Under the pieces are notes generated by a model. It made no database searches. It saw nothing but the letters and a program-made list of their open reading frames with translations, and was not told where the DNA came from. This document shows, piece after piece, positions 38,336 through 46,296 of a DNA stretch of 64,000 bases (position 1 is the first letter of the stretch; every line of letters starts with the position of its first letter). The DNA is from Aestuariivirga sp963792525 (GTDB lineage: Bacteria; Pseudomonadota; Alphaproteobacteria; Rhizobiales; Aestuariivirgaceae). The translations under genes and the position numbers were made by a program. The stretch lies in contig CAWBWK010000002.1 of NCBI GenBank assembly GCA_963792525.1, forward strand, positions 124,001-188,000, given 5' to 3'.

Positions 38336-39533
38336 TGACGTTTCTCTCCTTCGCCCTGATCTTCTGACTCTCACTCTTGAGCTGTCCGCAGGCGGCCATG
38401 ATGTCGCGGCCTCTTGGGGTGCGCACGGGCGAGGCGTAGCCCGCACGGTTCAGGATTTCGGCGAAGGCTTCGATTGTGTCCCACTCACTGCACTCATAAG
38501 CGGTGCCGGGCCAGGGATTGAACGGAATCAAATTCACTTTCGCCGGAATGCCCTCGAGTAATTTGACCAGACGCTTGGCATCGGCAGGTGTGTCGTTCAC
38601 GTCCTTCAGCATCACATATTCAAAGGTGATACGGCGCGCGTTCGATGCAATCGGATAATTGCGGCAGGCATCGAGCAACTGAGCGAGCGGATACTTCTTG
38701 TTGAGCGGCACCAGCTTGTTGCGGATTTCATCCGTGGTGCCATGGAGCGAAATTGCAAGTGATGTTCCTATCTCTTCGCCCGCCCGCACGATCTCAGGCA
38801 CCACGCCTGAGGTCGACAAGGTGATGCGGCGCTTTGAAAGCGAAATGCCCTCGCCATCAGAGACTATCTCCATCGCCTGCTTCACATGATCAAAATTATA
38901 GAGTGGTTCTCCCATGCCCATAAGCACGACATTTGTCACATAGCGGCCAGAGGCAGGTGGTGATGGATTGGCTTCGAGATCATCCGGCCAGTCCTTCACG
39001 CGGTCGCGCGCCAGCATGATCTGGCCGACGATTTCTTCAGCTGTGAGATTGCGCACCAGCTTTTGCGTGCCCGTGTGGCAGAAAGTGCAGGTGAGCGTGC
39101 AACCAACTTGCGAGGAGATGCACAGCGTGCCGCGATCTTCTTCCGGGATGTAGACGCATTCGATTTCCTGACGCGCGCCACGCTCGTCAGGTGTCAGGCG
39201 CAACAGCCATTTGATGGTGCCGTCAGTTGATTTTTGTTCGGTCGCAATTTCAGGGCGACCAATCTGGAAACATTCTTCCAGCCTCACGCGCAACTCTTTC
39301 GAGATGTCAGTCATCTGGCTGAAGCTCTGTGCGCCGCGCTGATAGATCCAATGCCAGAGTTGACGCGCGCGCATGCGGCGCTGCTTTTCCGGCACATCGG
39401 CACGTTCCAGAATTGCGGCAAGCGAAATACGAGACAGCCCGATGAGGGATGGTCTTGCATCATTCGGGATGTAACGTTCGGGTAGATTTGCAATCAATGT
39501 GGTGGCCATTTGCGGGGCCATACCACGCTTCAC
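38328..39533 (-). CDS. rlmN: Dual-specificity 23S rRNA/tRNA m2A methyltransferase (radical SAM)
   Basis: Methylates C2 of A2503 in 23S rRNA and A37 in tRNAs. The radical-SAM motif is CTFCHTGTQ, with QVGCTLTCTFC before it; the cofactor region VVLMGMGEPLYN, the cysteine near the C-terminus (MAACGQL) and LWHWIYQRGAQSFSQMTDIS are typical. The GTG at 39533 overlaps the stop of the upstream gene (GTGA); ATG codons at 39518 or 39509 are alternatives. The stop codon overlaps the DUF2971 start. Confidence 0.94.
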   Translation of the reverse strand: MKRGMAPQMATTLIANLPERYIPNDARPSLIGLSRISLAAILERADVPEKQRRMRARQLWHWIYQRGAQSFSQMTDISKELRVRLEECFQIGRPEIATEQKSTDGTIKWLLRLTPDERGARQEIECVYIPEEDRGTLCISSQVGCTLTCTFCHTGTQKLVRNLTAEEIVGQIMLARDRVKDWPDDLEANPSPPASGRYVTNVVLMGMGEPLYNFDHVKQAMEIVSDGEGISLSKRRITLSTSGVVPEIVRAGEEIGTSLAISLHGTTDEIRNKLVPLNKKYPLAQLLDACRNYPIASNARRITFEYVMLKDVNDTPADAKRLVKLLEGIPAKVNLIPFNPWPGTAYECSEWDTIEAFAEILNRAGYASPVRTPRGRDIMAACGQLKSESQKIRAKERNVIG

Positions 39534-40258
39534 GGTTTTTCGTAAATGCCAACCATGGGTCCAAGCGGAATGAAGCCATCATTGCGGCCAAGATCGGTGG
39601 AATAGAGGCTCGAAATCGAGCCATCAAAAAACAACGCGTTCTTGCAGGCGAATGTGTCGCGGAACAGGGTTGCGAAGGCGTGGAAGTTCACCGCGGATTC
39701 CGACTTCACAAAATACAGAAAGCCATCATCACCAACGCCAACGCCGTTGCGGATTTTTTCCGAAGGGCCGTCAGGTGAAAATTTTGGATGGATGACGCCA
39801 TCAATCACCAGCATCGGCCCGGACTGCGTGGCAAAATCGGGCTTCACGCCGGAACGCAGATAGCTTTCTGTATCGATAACGTGGGGCCTGCCATTTTTGA
39901 GATAGAAAACGCCATTGGGCTTCAGATGAAAATTGCCGGAGCCAGAGCGGCGATTGACGCGGCGCTGCACCTTGCCGTTTTGAACAAACAGCCCAATCGG
40001 TTTCAGATCCTCGCCAAACATGCCGGCATTTGTGGCGAACACCAGTTGCTTGCCTTCGGTTGTGAGTTGCTCGCGCAGCGCCGTGAAATTGCCAAAGGGT
40101 TTTCCCGATGCATCAAGGCTGTAGGTTTCAATGCGGCTGATGGCGGGGTTGAAGCGGCACACAGTATAGTCATTTCCTGCGACCGTCTGCGCTTCGCAAC
40201 CCGCCTTGGCGGCCGGGGCAAAAATCAAAACGAGAAGCAAGACAAGGAAGTGCCGCAT
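39530..40258 (-). CDS. Phosphodiester glycosidase family (NAGPA/DUF2233) exported protein
   Basis: 242 residues with signal peptide MRHFLVLLLVLIFAPAAKAG. Family blocks are LVFATNAGMFGEDLKPIGLF, KPNGVFYLKNGR, FATQSGPMLVIDG, IRNGVGVGDDGFLYFVKSES and LFFDGSISSLY. Homologues hydrolyse phosphodiester-linked sugars; the substrate in bacteria is usually unknown. The stop codon overlaps the rlmN GTG start by 3 bases, so the two are coupled. Confidence 0.85.
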   Translation of the reverse strand: MRHFLVLLLVLIFAPAAKAGCEAQTVAGNDYTVCRFNPAISRIETYSLDASGKPFGNFTALREQLTTEGKQLVFATNAGMFGEDLKPIGLFVQNGKVQRRVNRRSGSGNFHLKPNGVFYLKNGRPHVIDTESYLRSGVKPDFATQSGPMLVIDGVIHPKFSPDGPSEKIRNGVGVGDDGFLYFVKSESAVNFHAFATLFRDTFACKNALFFDGSISSLYSTDLGRNDGFIPLGPMVGIYEKP

Positions 40259-40299
40259 TGGTTTAATCTGTCATGCCAGGTTGACTATTTGCAAGCTTC

Positions 40300-40803
40300 C
40301 TATTTGCAGGCTTCATTGATGCGGTCCATCGCAGCGCTGAATCCTGCGAGTGAATATGTGTCCACGGTTTCCGTGCCTTTCCAGCTCACACCTCTTACGC
40401 GTAAGGAACGGCCATCTTTCAAGGCTGCGACAATCTGCGCTTCGTCGCGTGGTCCCGGCACCCAGGCGCTGTCGCCATTGGTGGGCAGTTCATAGGTCTC
40501 TTCGCCCACTTGCAATTTGGCGGCACTGCCTTCCTTGAACGGGTAGCCAATGATGGTTGAAACCTCACCATAGACCTTGCGGCCCGGCCAGTGTGTGACC
40601 ATGAAGTAAACCGCATCGCGTTTTGAATTGCGTGAGGACTGCGTGTCTTTCGGTTTGGCCATGATGTAGCAAACAGAAGAGGCAGCGGATTTGTAGCTGT
40701 AGGCTTCCCAATCGGCGAAAGCGCCGAGCGAGGTTGGATCGGTTGCGGCCATTGCGGGGGTAGCAAAAAGCAAAAGGGCGAGAGAGGTGATGAGGTTTCG
40801 CAT
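40300..40803 (-). CDS. Invasion-associated locus B (IalB) family periplasmic protein
   Basis: 167 residues from ATG 40803: signal peptide MRNLITSLALLLFATPAMAA, then the IalB-type domain with FADWEAYSYKSAASSVCYIM and the final SLAGFSAAMDRINEACK with a paired cysteine. IalB proteins are periplasmic and common in Rhizobiales; the name comes from Bartonella and does not imply pathogenicity. The longer frame to 40926 lacks a signal peptide at its start. Confidence 0.82.
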   Translation of the reverse strand: MRNLITSLALLLFATPAMAATDPTSLGAFADWEAYSYKSAASSVCYIMAKPKDTQSSRNSKRDAVYFMVTHWPGRKVYGEVSTIIGYPFKEGSAAKLQVGEETYELPTNGDSAWVPGPRDEAQIVAALKDGRSLRVRGVSWKGTETVDTYSLAGFSAAMDRINEACK

Positions 40804-40929
40804 GGCCTTTTTTTTAATCGGGAGATTCTTAACAATTCGGTAACTTTGTTGAGGCTCCGCTTTGGCTGGTAATTCAGCTGGATTTGCGGCATGGCCATGG
40901 ACAACTGATGAATATTTGAGGCGCAAACC

Positions 40930-41763
40930 ATGGCGGAAAAGTCAATCCTGATCACCGGCTGCTCGACGGGCATTGGTCTGGCTTGCGCACGCGGACTGAA
41001 GGCCAGGGGATGGCGGGTAATTACAACGGCGCGAAGGCCTGCCGATCTGGACATGCTGCGGAATGAAGGTTTTGAAGCACTTGAGCTTGATTACCGCCAT
41101 TCGGCTTCGGTCAAGGCCTGTGCAGCCGAGGCACTGCGCCTCACCGATGGAAAGCTCTTCGCGCTTTTTAACAATGGTGCCTATGGTCAACCGGGTGCGG
41201 TTGAGGACATCACGCGCGTCGTGATGGAAGAACAGTTCGCCGCGAATTTTTTCGGCTGGCATGAATTGACGACCTTGCTGCTCCCGGCGATGCGCGCGCA
41301 GAATGCAGGCCGCGTCGTGCAGTGCTCATCAATGCTGGGCATCCAGTCACTCAAATATCGTGGGTCCTACAACGCCTCGAAATTCGCTATCGAAGGCCTG
41401 ACTGATACTTTGCGCATGGAATTGCGCGGCACTGGCATCAAGGTGGTGACGATCAATCCCGGACCAATTGAATCGCAGTTTGTGCCCAACGCGCGTGATG
41501 CGTTTCTGCGCAATGTCGACATGACCAATTCCTTCCACAAGGCAGCGTTTGAGCGTCAGGCCGCGCGCTTGAACAGCACAAGGAAAACACCGTTCAAATT
41601 GCCGCCGGAGGCTGTGTTGAAAAAACTGGTGACCGCAGTTGAAGCTGCAAACCCGCGCGCGCATTATTACGTAACAGCACCAACATGGATGGTGGCCGTG
41701 GCGCGCCGCATTTTGCCGCAAGAAATGATCGATGCTTTTGCCAACAAGATTTCGGATGGATGA
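40930..41763 (+). CDS. SDR family oxidoreductase
   Basis: 277 residues of classical short-chain dehydrogenase type. NAD(P)-binding ITGCSTGIGLACARGL (residues 8-23), an NNG-type motif in FNNGAYGQPG, catalytic Ser in VQCSSMLG and Tyr-Lys in YNASKFAIEG, and NPGPIESQF. The substrate is unknown. It directly precedes the HIG1 gene (3 bases), a linkage seen across Rhizobiales. Confidence 0.87.
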   Translation: MAEKSILITGCSTGIGLACARGLKARGWRVITTARRPADLDMLRNEGFEALELDYRHSASVKACAAEALRLTDGKLFALFNNGAYGQPGAVEDITRVVMEEQFAANFFGWHELTTLLLPAMRAQNAGRVVQCSSMLGIQSLKYRGSYNASKFAIEGLTDTLRMELRGTGIKVVTINPGPIESQFVPNARDAFLRNVDMTNSFHKAAFERQAARLNSTRKTPFKLPPEAVLKKLVTAVEAANPRAHYYVTAPTWMVAVARRILPQEMIDAFANKISDG

Positions 41764-41766
41764 CCA

Positions 41767-41955
41767 ATGACGAACTATCTCATTCCCCTGCTGCTCGCTG
41801 CCGTGTCGGTCGCACTGATGTTGGGTCTGTGGAACATGGCACGCGGCGGTTCCCCCAGCCGATCACAGAATCTCATGCGCTGGCGTGTAGGCCTGCAGTT
41901 TGCAGCAATTATATTGTTGGTGCTTGCTGTTTGGATTTCGAATGCCAATCAGTGA
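41767..41955 (+). CDS. Twin-transmembrane HIG1 domain protein
   Basis: 62 residues with two transmembrane helices (about 4-24 and 42-59) and the conserved loop NMARGGSPSRSQNLMRWRVG. Members of this hypoxia-induced-protein family bind or assemble respiratory oxidases. In many Rhizobiales it is next to the cobalamin adenosyltransferase and etf genes, which lie about 10 kb away here. Its 3' end overlaps the convergent purH by 7 bases. Confidence 0.88.
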   Translation: MTNYLIPLLLAAVSVALMLGLWNMARGGSPSRSQNLMRWRVGLQFAAIILLVLAVWISNANQ

Positions 41956-43505
41956 CGGAAGTGGCGCATTCCTGTGAACACCATGGCTAGGCCGCGCTCA
42001 TTTGCGGCGGCAATGACTTCAGCATCCTTCATCGCACCACCGGGCTGAATAATCGCAGTTGCTCCTGCATCAGCTGCGGCGATGACGCCATCGGGAAAAG
42101 GGAAGAAGGCGTCAGAAGCCAGCACTGATCCTTTGATCACCAGTTGAGCGTCTTCACTTTTGCGAACCGCTATGCGAGTTGAATCGATGCGCGACATTTG
42201 CCCCGCACCAATACCAACCGTTGCCTGATTTTTCGCAAAGACGATGGCATTTGATTTGACGTGCTTTGCCACACGATTGGCAAACAACAGGTCGCGCATC
42301 TCTTCATCCGTGGGCTGACGATTAGTGACAACGCGCGGCGCTGCAACACGTGCGCTGTCAAGCGATTGCACCAGCATGCCACCGATGATTGATTTGAACA
42401 CCAAAGCTGAAGCCGCAGGATCAGGAAGCGCGTCAATCAGCAGCAGCCGCAGATTTTTCTTGGCGGCGATGATGGCGCGGGCTTTTTCGTCAGCGCCTGG
42501 TGCCACGATGACTTCGGTAAATATTTTCGCAATCTCTTCTGCCGTTTGACCATCAAGGGCGCGGTTGAAAGCAATGATGCCACCGAAGGCGCTGGTCGCA
42601 TCGCAGGCAAGAGCCTTCTTATAGGCTTCGATCAGACTACCTCCCACTGCAACGCCGCACGGATTGGCGTGCTTTACGATCACGCAAGCTGCATCGCCAT
42701 TTGCAAATTCTGAAATCGCATCGAGTGCTGCGTCGGCATCGTTGATGTTGTTGTAGGAGAGTTCCTTGCCCTGCACTTGCTCGGCTGCAAGAATGCCGGC
42801 ACGCCCATCATGACATGACACATACGCCGCTGCCTGCTGATGCGGGTTTTCGCCGTAGCGAAGACTGAAAGCGCGTGTGCCGCCCGTAGTGAAATGATCA
42901 GGCGCATCGATATTCAACGTTGCATCAAACCAGCGCGCGATTGATGTATCATAGGCAGCGGTGCGCGCGAATGCCTTGGCCGCGAGGCGCTGGCGCGTTG
43001 CGAGCAAGGTTGTATTCCTGTGTGCATCCATTTCCGTGAGCACCGTTGCATAATCCGCGGGATCAACAAGCACTGTAACGCTGGCATGGTTCTTGGCGGC
43101 AGCACGGATCATCGCTGGTCCACCAACATCGATGTTCTCGATCACATCTGCATCGGCCGCACCTTTGGCTACGGTTGCCTCGAACGGATAGAGATTGACT
43201 GCGAGCAGATCGATCATGCCGATGTCGTGCAGCTTTGCCTGAGCGCTGTGAGCAGCATCATCACGCACCGCGAGCAATCCGCCATGCACTTTGGGGTGCA
43301 ATGTCTTGACGCGGCCATCCATGATTTCAGGAAAGCCCGTGACATCGGAAACATCGGTGACATCAAGGCCAGCTGCCCGCAATGCACGTGCCGTGCCACC
43401 GGTTGACAACAGTCGCACACCGCGTTGGGAAAGAGCCTTGGCGAATTCAACAATACCAGTTTTGTCTGAGACCGAAATGAGCGCTGTACGGATGGGATTT
43501 GTCAT
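41949..43505 (-). CDS. purH: Bifunctional AICAR transformylase / IMP cyclohydrolase
   Basis: Final two steps of purine synthesis. N-terminal cyclohydrolase (MGS-like, ALISVSDKTGIVEFAKAL; DGRVKTLHPKVHGGLL), C-terminal transformylase with YGENPHQQAA, VKHANPCGVA and the Lys-His pair. 518 residues, standard length. Downstream of the heparinase-like gene on the same strand, a Rhizobiales order. Confidence 0.97.
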   Translation of the reverse strand: MTNPIRTALISVSDKTGIVEFAKALSQRGVRLLSTGGTARALRAAGLDVTDVSDVTGFPEIMDGRVKTLHPKVHGGLLAVRDDAAHSAQAKLHDIGMIDLLAVNLYPFEATVAKGAADADVIENIDVGGPAMIRAAAKNHASVTVLVDPADYATVLTEMDAHRNTTLLATRQRLAAKAFARTAAYDTSIARWFDATLNIDAPDHFTTGGTRAFSLRYGENPHQQAAAYVSCHDGRAGILAAEQVQGKELSYNNINDADAALDAISEFANGDAACVIVKHANPCGVAVGGSLIEAYKKALACDATSAFGGIIAFNRALDGQTAEEIAKIFTEVIVAPGADEKARAIIAAKKNLRLLLIDALPDPAASALVFKSIIGGMLVQSLDSARVAAPRVVTNRQPTDEEMRDLLFANRVAKHVKSNAIVFAKNQATVGIGAGQMSRIDSTRIAVRKSEDAQLVIKGSVLASDAFFPFPDGVIAAADAGATAIIQPGGAMKDAEVIAAANERGLAMVFTGMRHFRH

Positions 43506-43548
43506 GATGGCGCCTCCTTAGTGGGAAGTGCGCCGTGATGAAAGTGGC

Positions 43549-44925
43549 TTATTCCGACACCATCTGGCGAAGCGCCCAGGTGATGCGCGAAGGCTTGGAT
43601 GGATCGTCGGCATCAAGGCGAATAACACGCTGGTATTCAGTACCTTGTTCAAAAGCACCGCCGCGCTGCGCCAGTACCCAGAGTGAAGTGTCCGTTGCCA
43701 TGAAGCGGATTTCATGGACTGCTACTTCGAGAACCGAAACATCTTCTGCAAACTGGATGCGGATGTGGCTATCAGCAGGGAAGGCATCTTCGCCGCGTAC
43801 ATCGGAACCTGACTGCGAGAGATAGATATCACGCGTCACTTCACTGCCAGCGTTCATGCGAAGCAGGGAAGCACCCTCGACATCACGCACTTCGGCTGGA
43901 ACCGAAATCTGTGCGTGGCCTGTATCAATCTGGCTGGCAAAGAAGCGGCAAGGCCCACGCGAGATTTCAATGGGTAAGCCAGCATCACCGCAATCTGCGA
44001 GCAGCAAGGTTTGCGACTGTTGCAGCCGCGCGATTGCGGCATGTGGCGCAAACTGCAATGGCGCACCGTTGTTTTGGTCGGCACGCAGTAGGGTCTCGAC
44101 CACTTCGATATGCGAACGCACACCACCGAAATGTGAAAGCCCCCCGTCACCATGGCACAGCATGCGCAACATCGGGAACATGCGTTCAATCGCCTGATGC
44201 AACTCATCCGGAACGGTCTGGTTTGCCTCTACCAACGCCCGGCGCAAAGGCACCAGCAGCATCAGCAATTTCAGAAGTTCATCACTGCTCCGCGTGACAT
44301 GTCCGCCATCCGGCAACACGGTTCCCGCGAGCCCTTCATCAAGTGCGAGACAGGCAGGATCGCGCAAATGTTCCAACCCGTTGAAGGCAACAGTCGCAAT
44401 AAGGAGTGTTGTGCCGCGCAAAGTTTTATCGATAGAATTACGTGGTGCCCAGGCGAAAACCCGTTTGGCCTGCGCCGTTGCCATGGCCAAGAGAACCGGC
44501 TCGAAACTCTGGATGCGCGCTGCAATCAATGGCGCATCGGTGGCAAGGGCAATCAGCGCCTTTGCGGCTTCGGCCCCAAAACTGCGGGGCTGATGGTCCA
44601 GGGTCCAACTTTGCAAAAGTCCTGCTGCATAGATCGCATGCAGGCTTTTGCCGCTGGCCATGATGTGCCTGAGCCACGAGAGCTGGGCAAACTGTCCAAG
44701 CTCATTGGACGTCAGGCGCCTGGAATAAATCGCATGGCCAAAATCTGGATCACCCGGAATAAGACGCGTCGGTGGCTGGTTGATCGCAGTTGCAGCACCC
44801 CCGGGCCATGGCGAAAGAGACGTCGCAAACGGCCGCATCTCCAGGACTTGGTCCCGGAATTTCTGCCAGCGCGGACGATGCTGCGCTGACGCTGAGAGAT
44901 GTGGCTGGATCATAATGGCGGACAC
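43549..44925 (-). CDS. Heparinase II/III family protein, shortened catalytic region
   Basis: 458 residues. The N-terminal alpha-toroid is well matched (RLIPGDPDFGHAIYSRRLTS, WLRHIMASGKSLHAIYAAGL, VLPDGGHVTRSSDELLKLLM). The C-terminal beta-sandwich is shorter than in relatives of about 550-590 residues, and the usual SHDGY and HRR blocks are not present: the matching place reads EGASLLRMNAGSEVTRDIYL. The lyase activity may be lost. The gene keeps the typical position just upstream of purH. Confidence 0.78.
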   Translation of the reverse strand: MSAIMIQPHLSASAQHRPRWQKFRDQVLEMRPFATSLSPWPGGAATAINQPPTRLIPGDPDFGHAIYSRRLTSNELGQFAQLSWLRHIMASGKSLHAIYAAGLLQSWTLDHQPRSFGAEAAKALIALATDAPLIAARIQSFEPVLLAMATAQAKRVFAWAPRNSIDKTLRGTTLLIATVAFNGLEHLRDPACLALDEGLAGTVLPDGGHVTRSSDELLKLLMLLVPLRRALVEANQTVPDELHQAIERMFPMLRMLCHGDGGLSHFGGVRSHIEVVETLLRADQNNGAPLQFAPHAAIARLQQSQTLLLADCGDAGLPIEISRGPCRFFASQIDTGHAQISVPAEVRDVEGASLLRMNAGSEVTRDIYLSQSGSDVRGEDAFPADSHIRIQFAEDVSVLEVAVHEIRFMATDTSLWVLAQRGGAFEQGTEYQRVIRLDADDPSKPSRITWALRQMVSE

Positions 44926-44986
44926 TTGTTGGTTGATTGCCCCAAGGATCGGCCCGGATGGTTAATGAAGTGTGAACAGGTTCAGA

Positions 44987-45385
44987 CTAGAACTTTATCT
45001 GCTTGAGCAGCGTACCCTTCATCTGCAATTCAAACATTGCGCTGCCTTTCACCAATTTTACCTGTTGTTCAATGCTGTTCCACTGCGCAAGAATGCGCTC
45101 AGTTTGTTTTACAACCGGCGATTTTTTCAATCCAGGCGAGAGAAAAAAACCAATAAGGGCGGAACTGCGGAACGTTGTGTGAATAACCTTATTGCGTGTG
45201 ATGCGCAGATCTCCCGATATCAGAATCCATTGGCCTTCCCGACTCAACGTCCCAATCCACTCTTCATCTTCTGCATTGATTGGAAACTTGTCGCGCAACG
45301 CGTGGACCTCATGCAAGTCGGCGAATAGAGCCGCAAGCGCCCTAGCGATTTTTGGTGAGAGATTGTGGTCGAAAATGACCTTCAA
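44987..45385 (-). CDS. VapC45-like PIN-fold toxin
   Basis: 132 residues starting MKVIFDHNLSPKIARALAAL. Conserved acidic positions fit a PIN-like (Mut7-C/DUF5615) nuclease: Asp in IFDHNL, the acidic pair in NAEDEEW, and Asp in LISGDLRI. Such toxins cut RNA. The gene overlaps its upstream antitoxin gene by 4 bases (ATGA), the normal coupled order. AT-rich relative to its neighbours heparinase and ffh. Confidence 0.75.
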   Translation of the reverse strand: MKVIFDHNLSPKIARALAALFADLHEVHALRDKFPINAEDEEWIGTLSREGQWILISGDLRITRNKVIHTTFRSSALIGFFLSPGLKKSPVVKQTERILAQWNSIEQQVKLVKGSAMFELQMKGTLLKQIKF

Positions 45386-46086
45386 TGCAGACCAAGACCT
45401 TCTTCGAAACCAACTGCATCCCGAACTACCGCAATCGGAATCTCATAAAGTCTTGAAACCGACTTGAGCGAGCCTTCTGAGAGAACAGCTTCAACTAGAG
45501 TAGAAGTAGCAATTCCATATTCGCTGGTGATCGGCTGTCCAAAGGACCGGCTTGGATCAACTACAATGGTTGACTTGCCTTTATAGGGGCGCCAACTGGC
45601 GACAACATTGTCTTCAATATCGAGATCATGGAAGCTTTGCTCCATTACCTTCCGAATTACGAACTGTTTTTTCTTTAAATCTAGTGTCGACTCTTTGCCG
45701 TCGATATCTCTTTGGTCGAGAAAAAGCGTAGCTCCATCAGATTTGAATTTGAGTGTCGCAAAGGGATGCGAGTCCTTGATAATTTCACGGGCCTCTTCAA
45801 GGCACTTGCGTACAGTATGCAAAGAGACGCCCTGTGCCAGAAAAGCGGCAACAATTTTCAATTCAATAAGGTCTTTGAAGCCGAGGATTTTTTCACCATT
45901 CTGGCTTTGGTACTGTCGCGCCCAAAGTGGATTCGAATAAGATTTTGATGCAGCGCTTGTATTGCCATGGCTGTAGCCTTGCGACCATCGCCGAATCTTG
46001 GACGATTCCAATCCTATCAGGCGACTGGCTTCTGGCACTGTATAAGCACCAAGCCCAAATCCAGACTGCATAACGTGTATGTTCAT
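45382..46086 (-). CDS. VapB45-like antitoxin with HTH and DUF433 domains
   Basis: 234 residues. The N-terminus is a MerR-like helix-turn-helix (TVPEASRLIGLESSKIRRWS), followed by a linker, FKDLIELKIVAAFLAQGVSL, and a C-terminal DUF433 domain (EYGIATSTLVEAVLSEGSLK, VSRLYEIPIAVVRDAVGFEE). This composition is that of antitoxins paired with VapC45-type toxins (Rv2018/Rv2019-like). It should repress its own promoter. The four-base overlap with the toxin gene supports the pair. Confidence 0.78.
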   Translation of the reverse strand: MNIHVMQSGFGLGAYTVPEASRLIGLESSKIRRWSQGYSHGNTSAASKSYSNPLWARQYQSQNGEKILGFKDLIELKIVAAFLAQGVSLHTVRKCLEEAREIIKDSHPFATLKFKSDGATLFLDQRDIDGKESTLDLKKKQFVIRKVMEQSFHDLDIEDNVVASWRPYKGKSTIVVDPSRSFGQPITSEYGIATSTLVEAVLSEGSLKSVSRLYEIPIAVVRDAVGFEEGLGLH

Positions 46087-46296
46087 AATAGTAGAATGTT
46101 ATGGGAGGGAAAGGTGGTCGTCCAGCGCAATTTGACTTCCCCTCCCAATTCCCCTAAGCGCCCCTCATCTCAACCTGTTCTTGAACGTTGAGGCTCTGAT
46201 GCACATGTGTTTCGACACGGGGGGCATCGGGACCACCATCCGCCAGCGCGTCGTCGCTTCCGGGTGCGAAATGCGTTTGGAACAAAGGCAAAGTGA

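Noticed and set aside
46087..46296. 4.5S (SRP) RNA gene upstream of ffh
   Set aside because: The conserved tetraloop and GGAAGGAAGCA-like core were not found.
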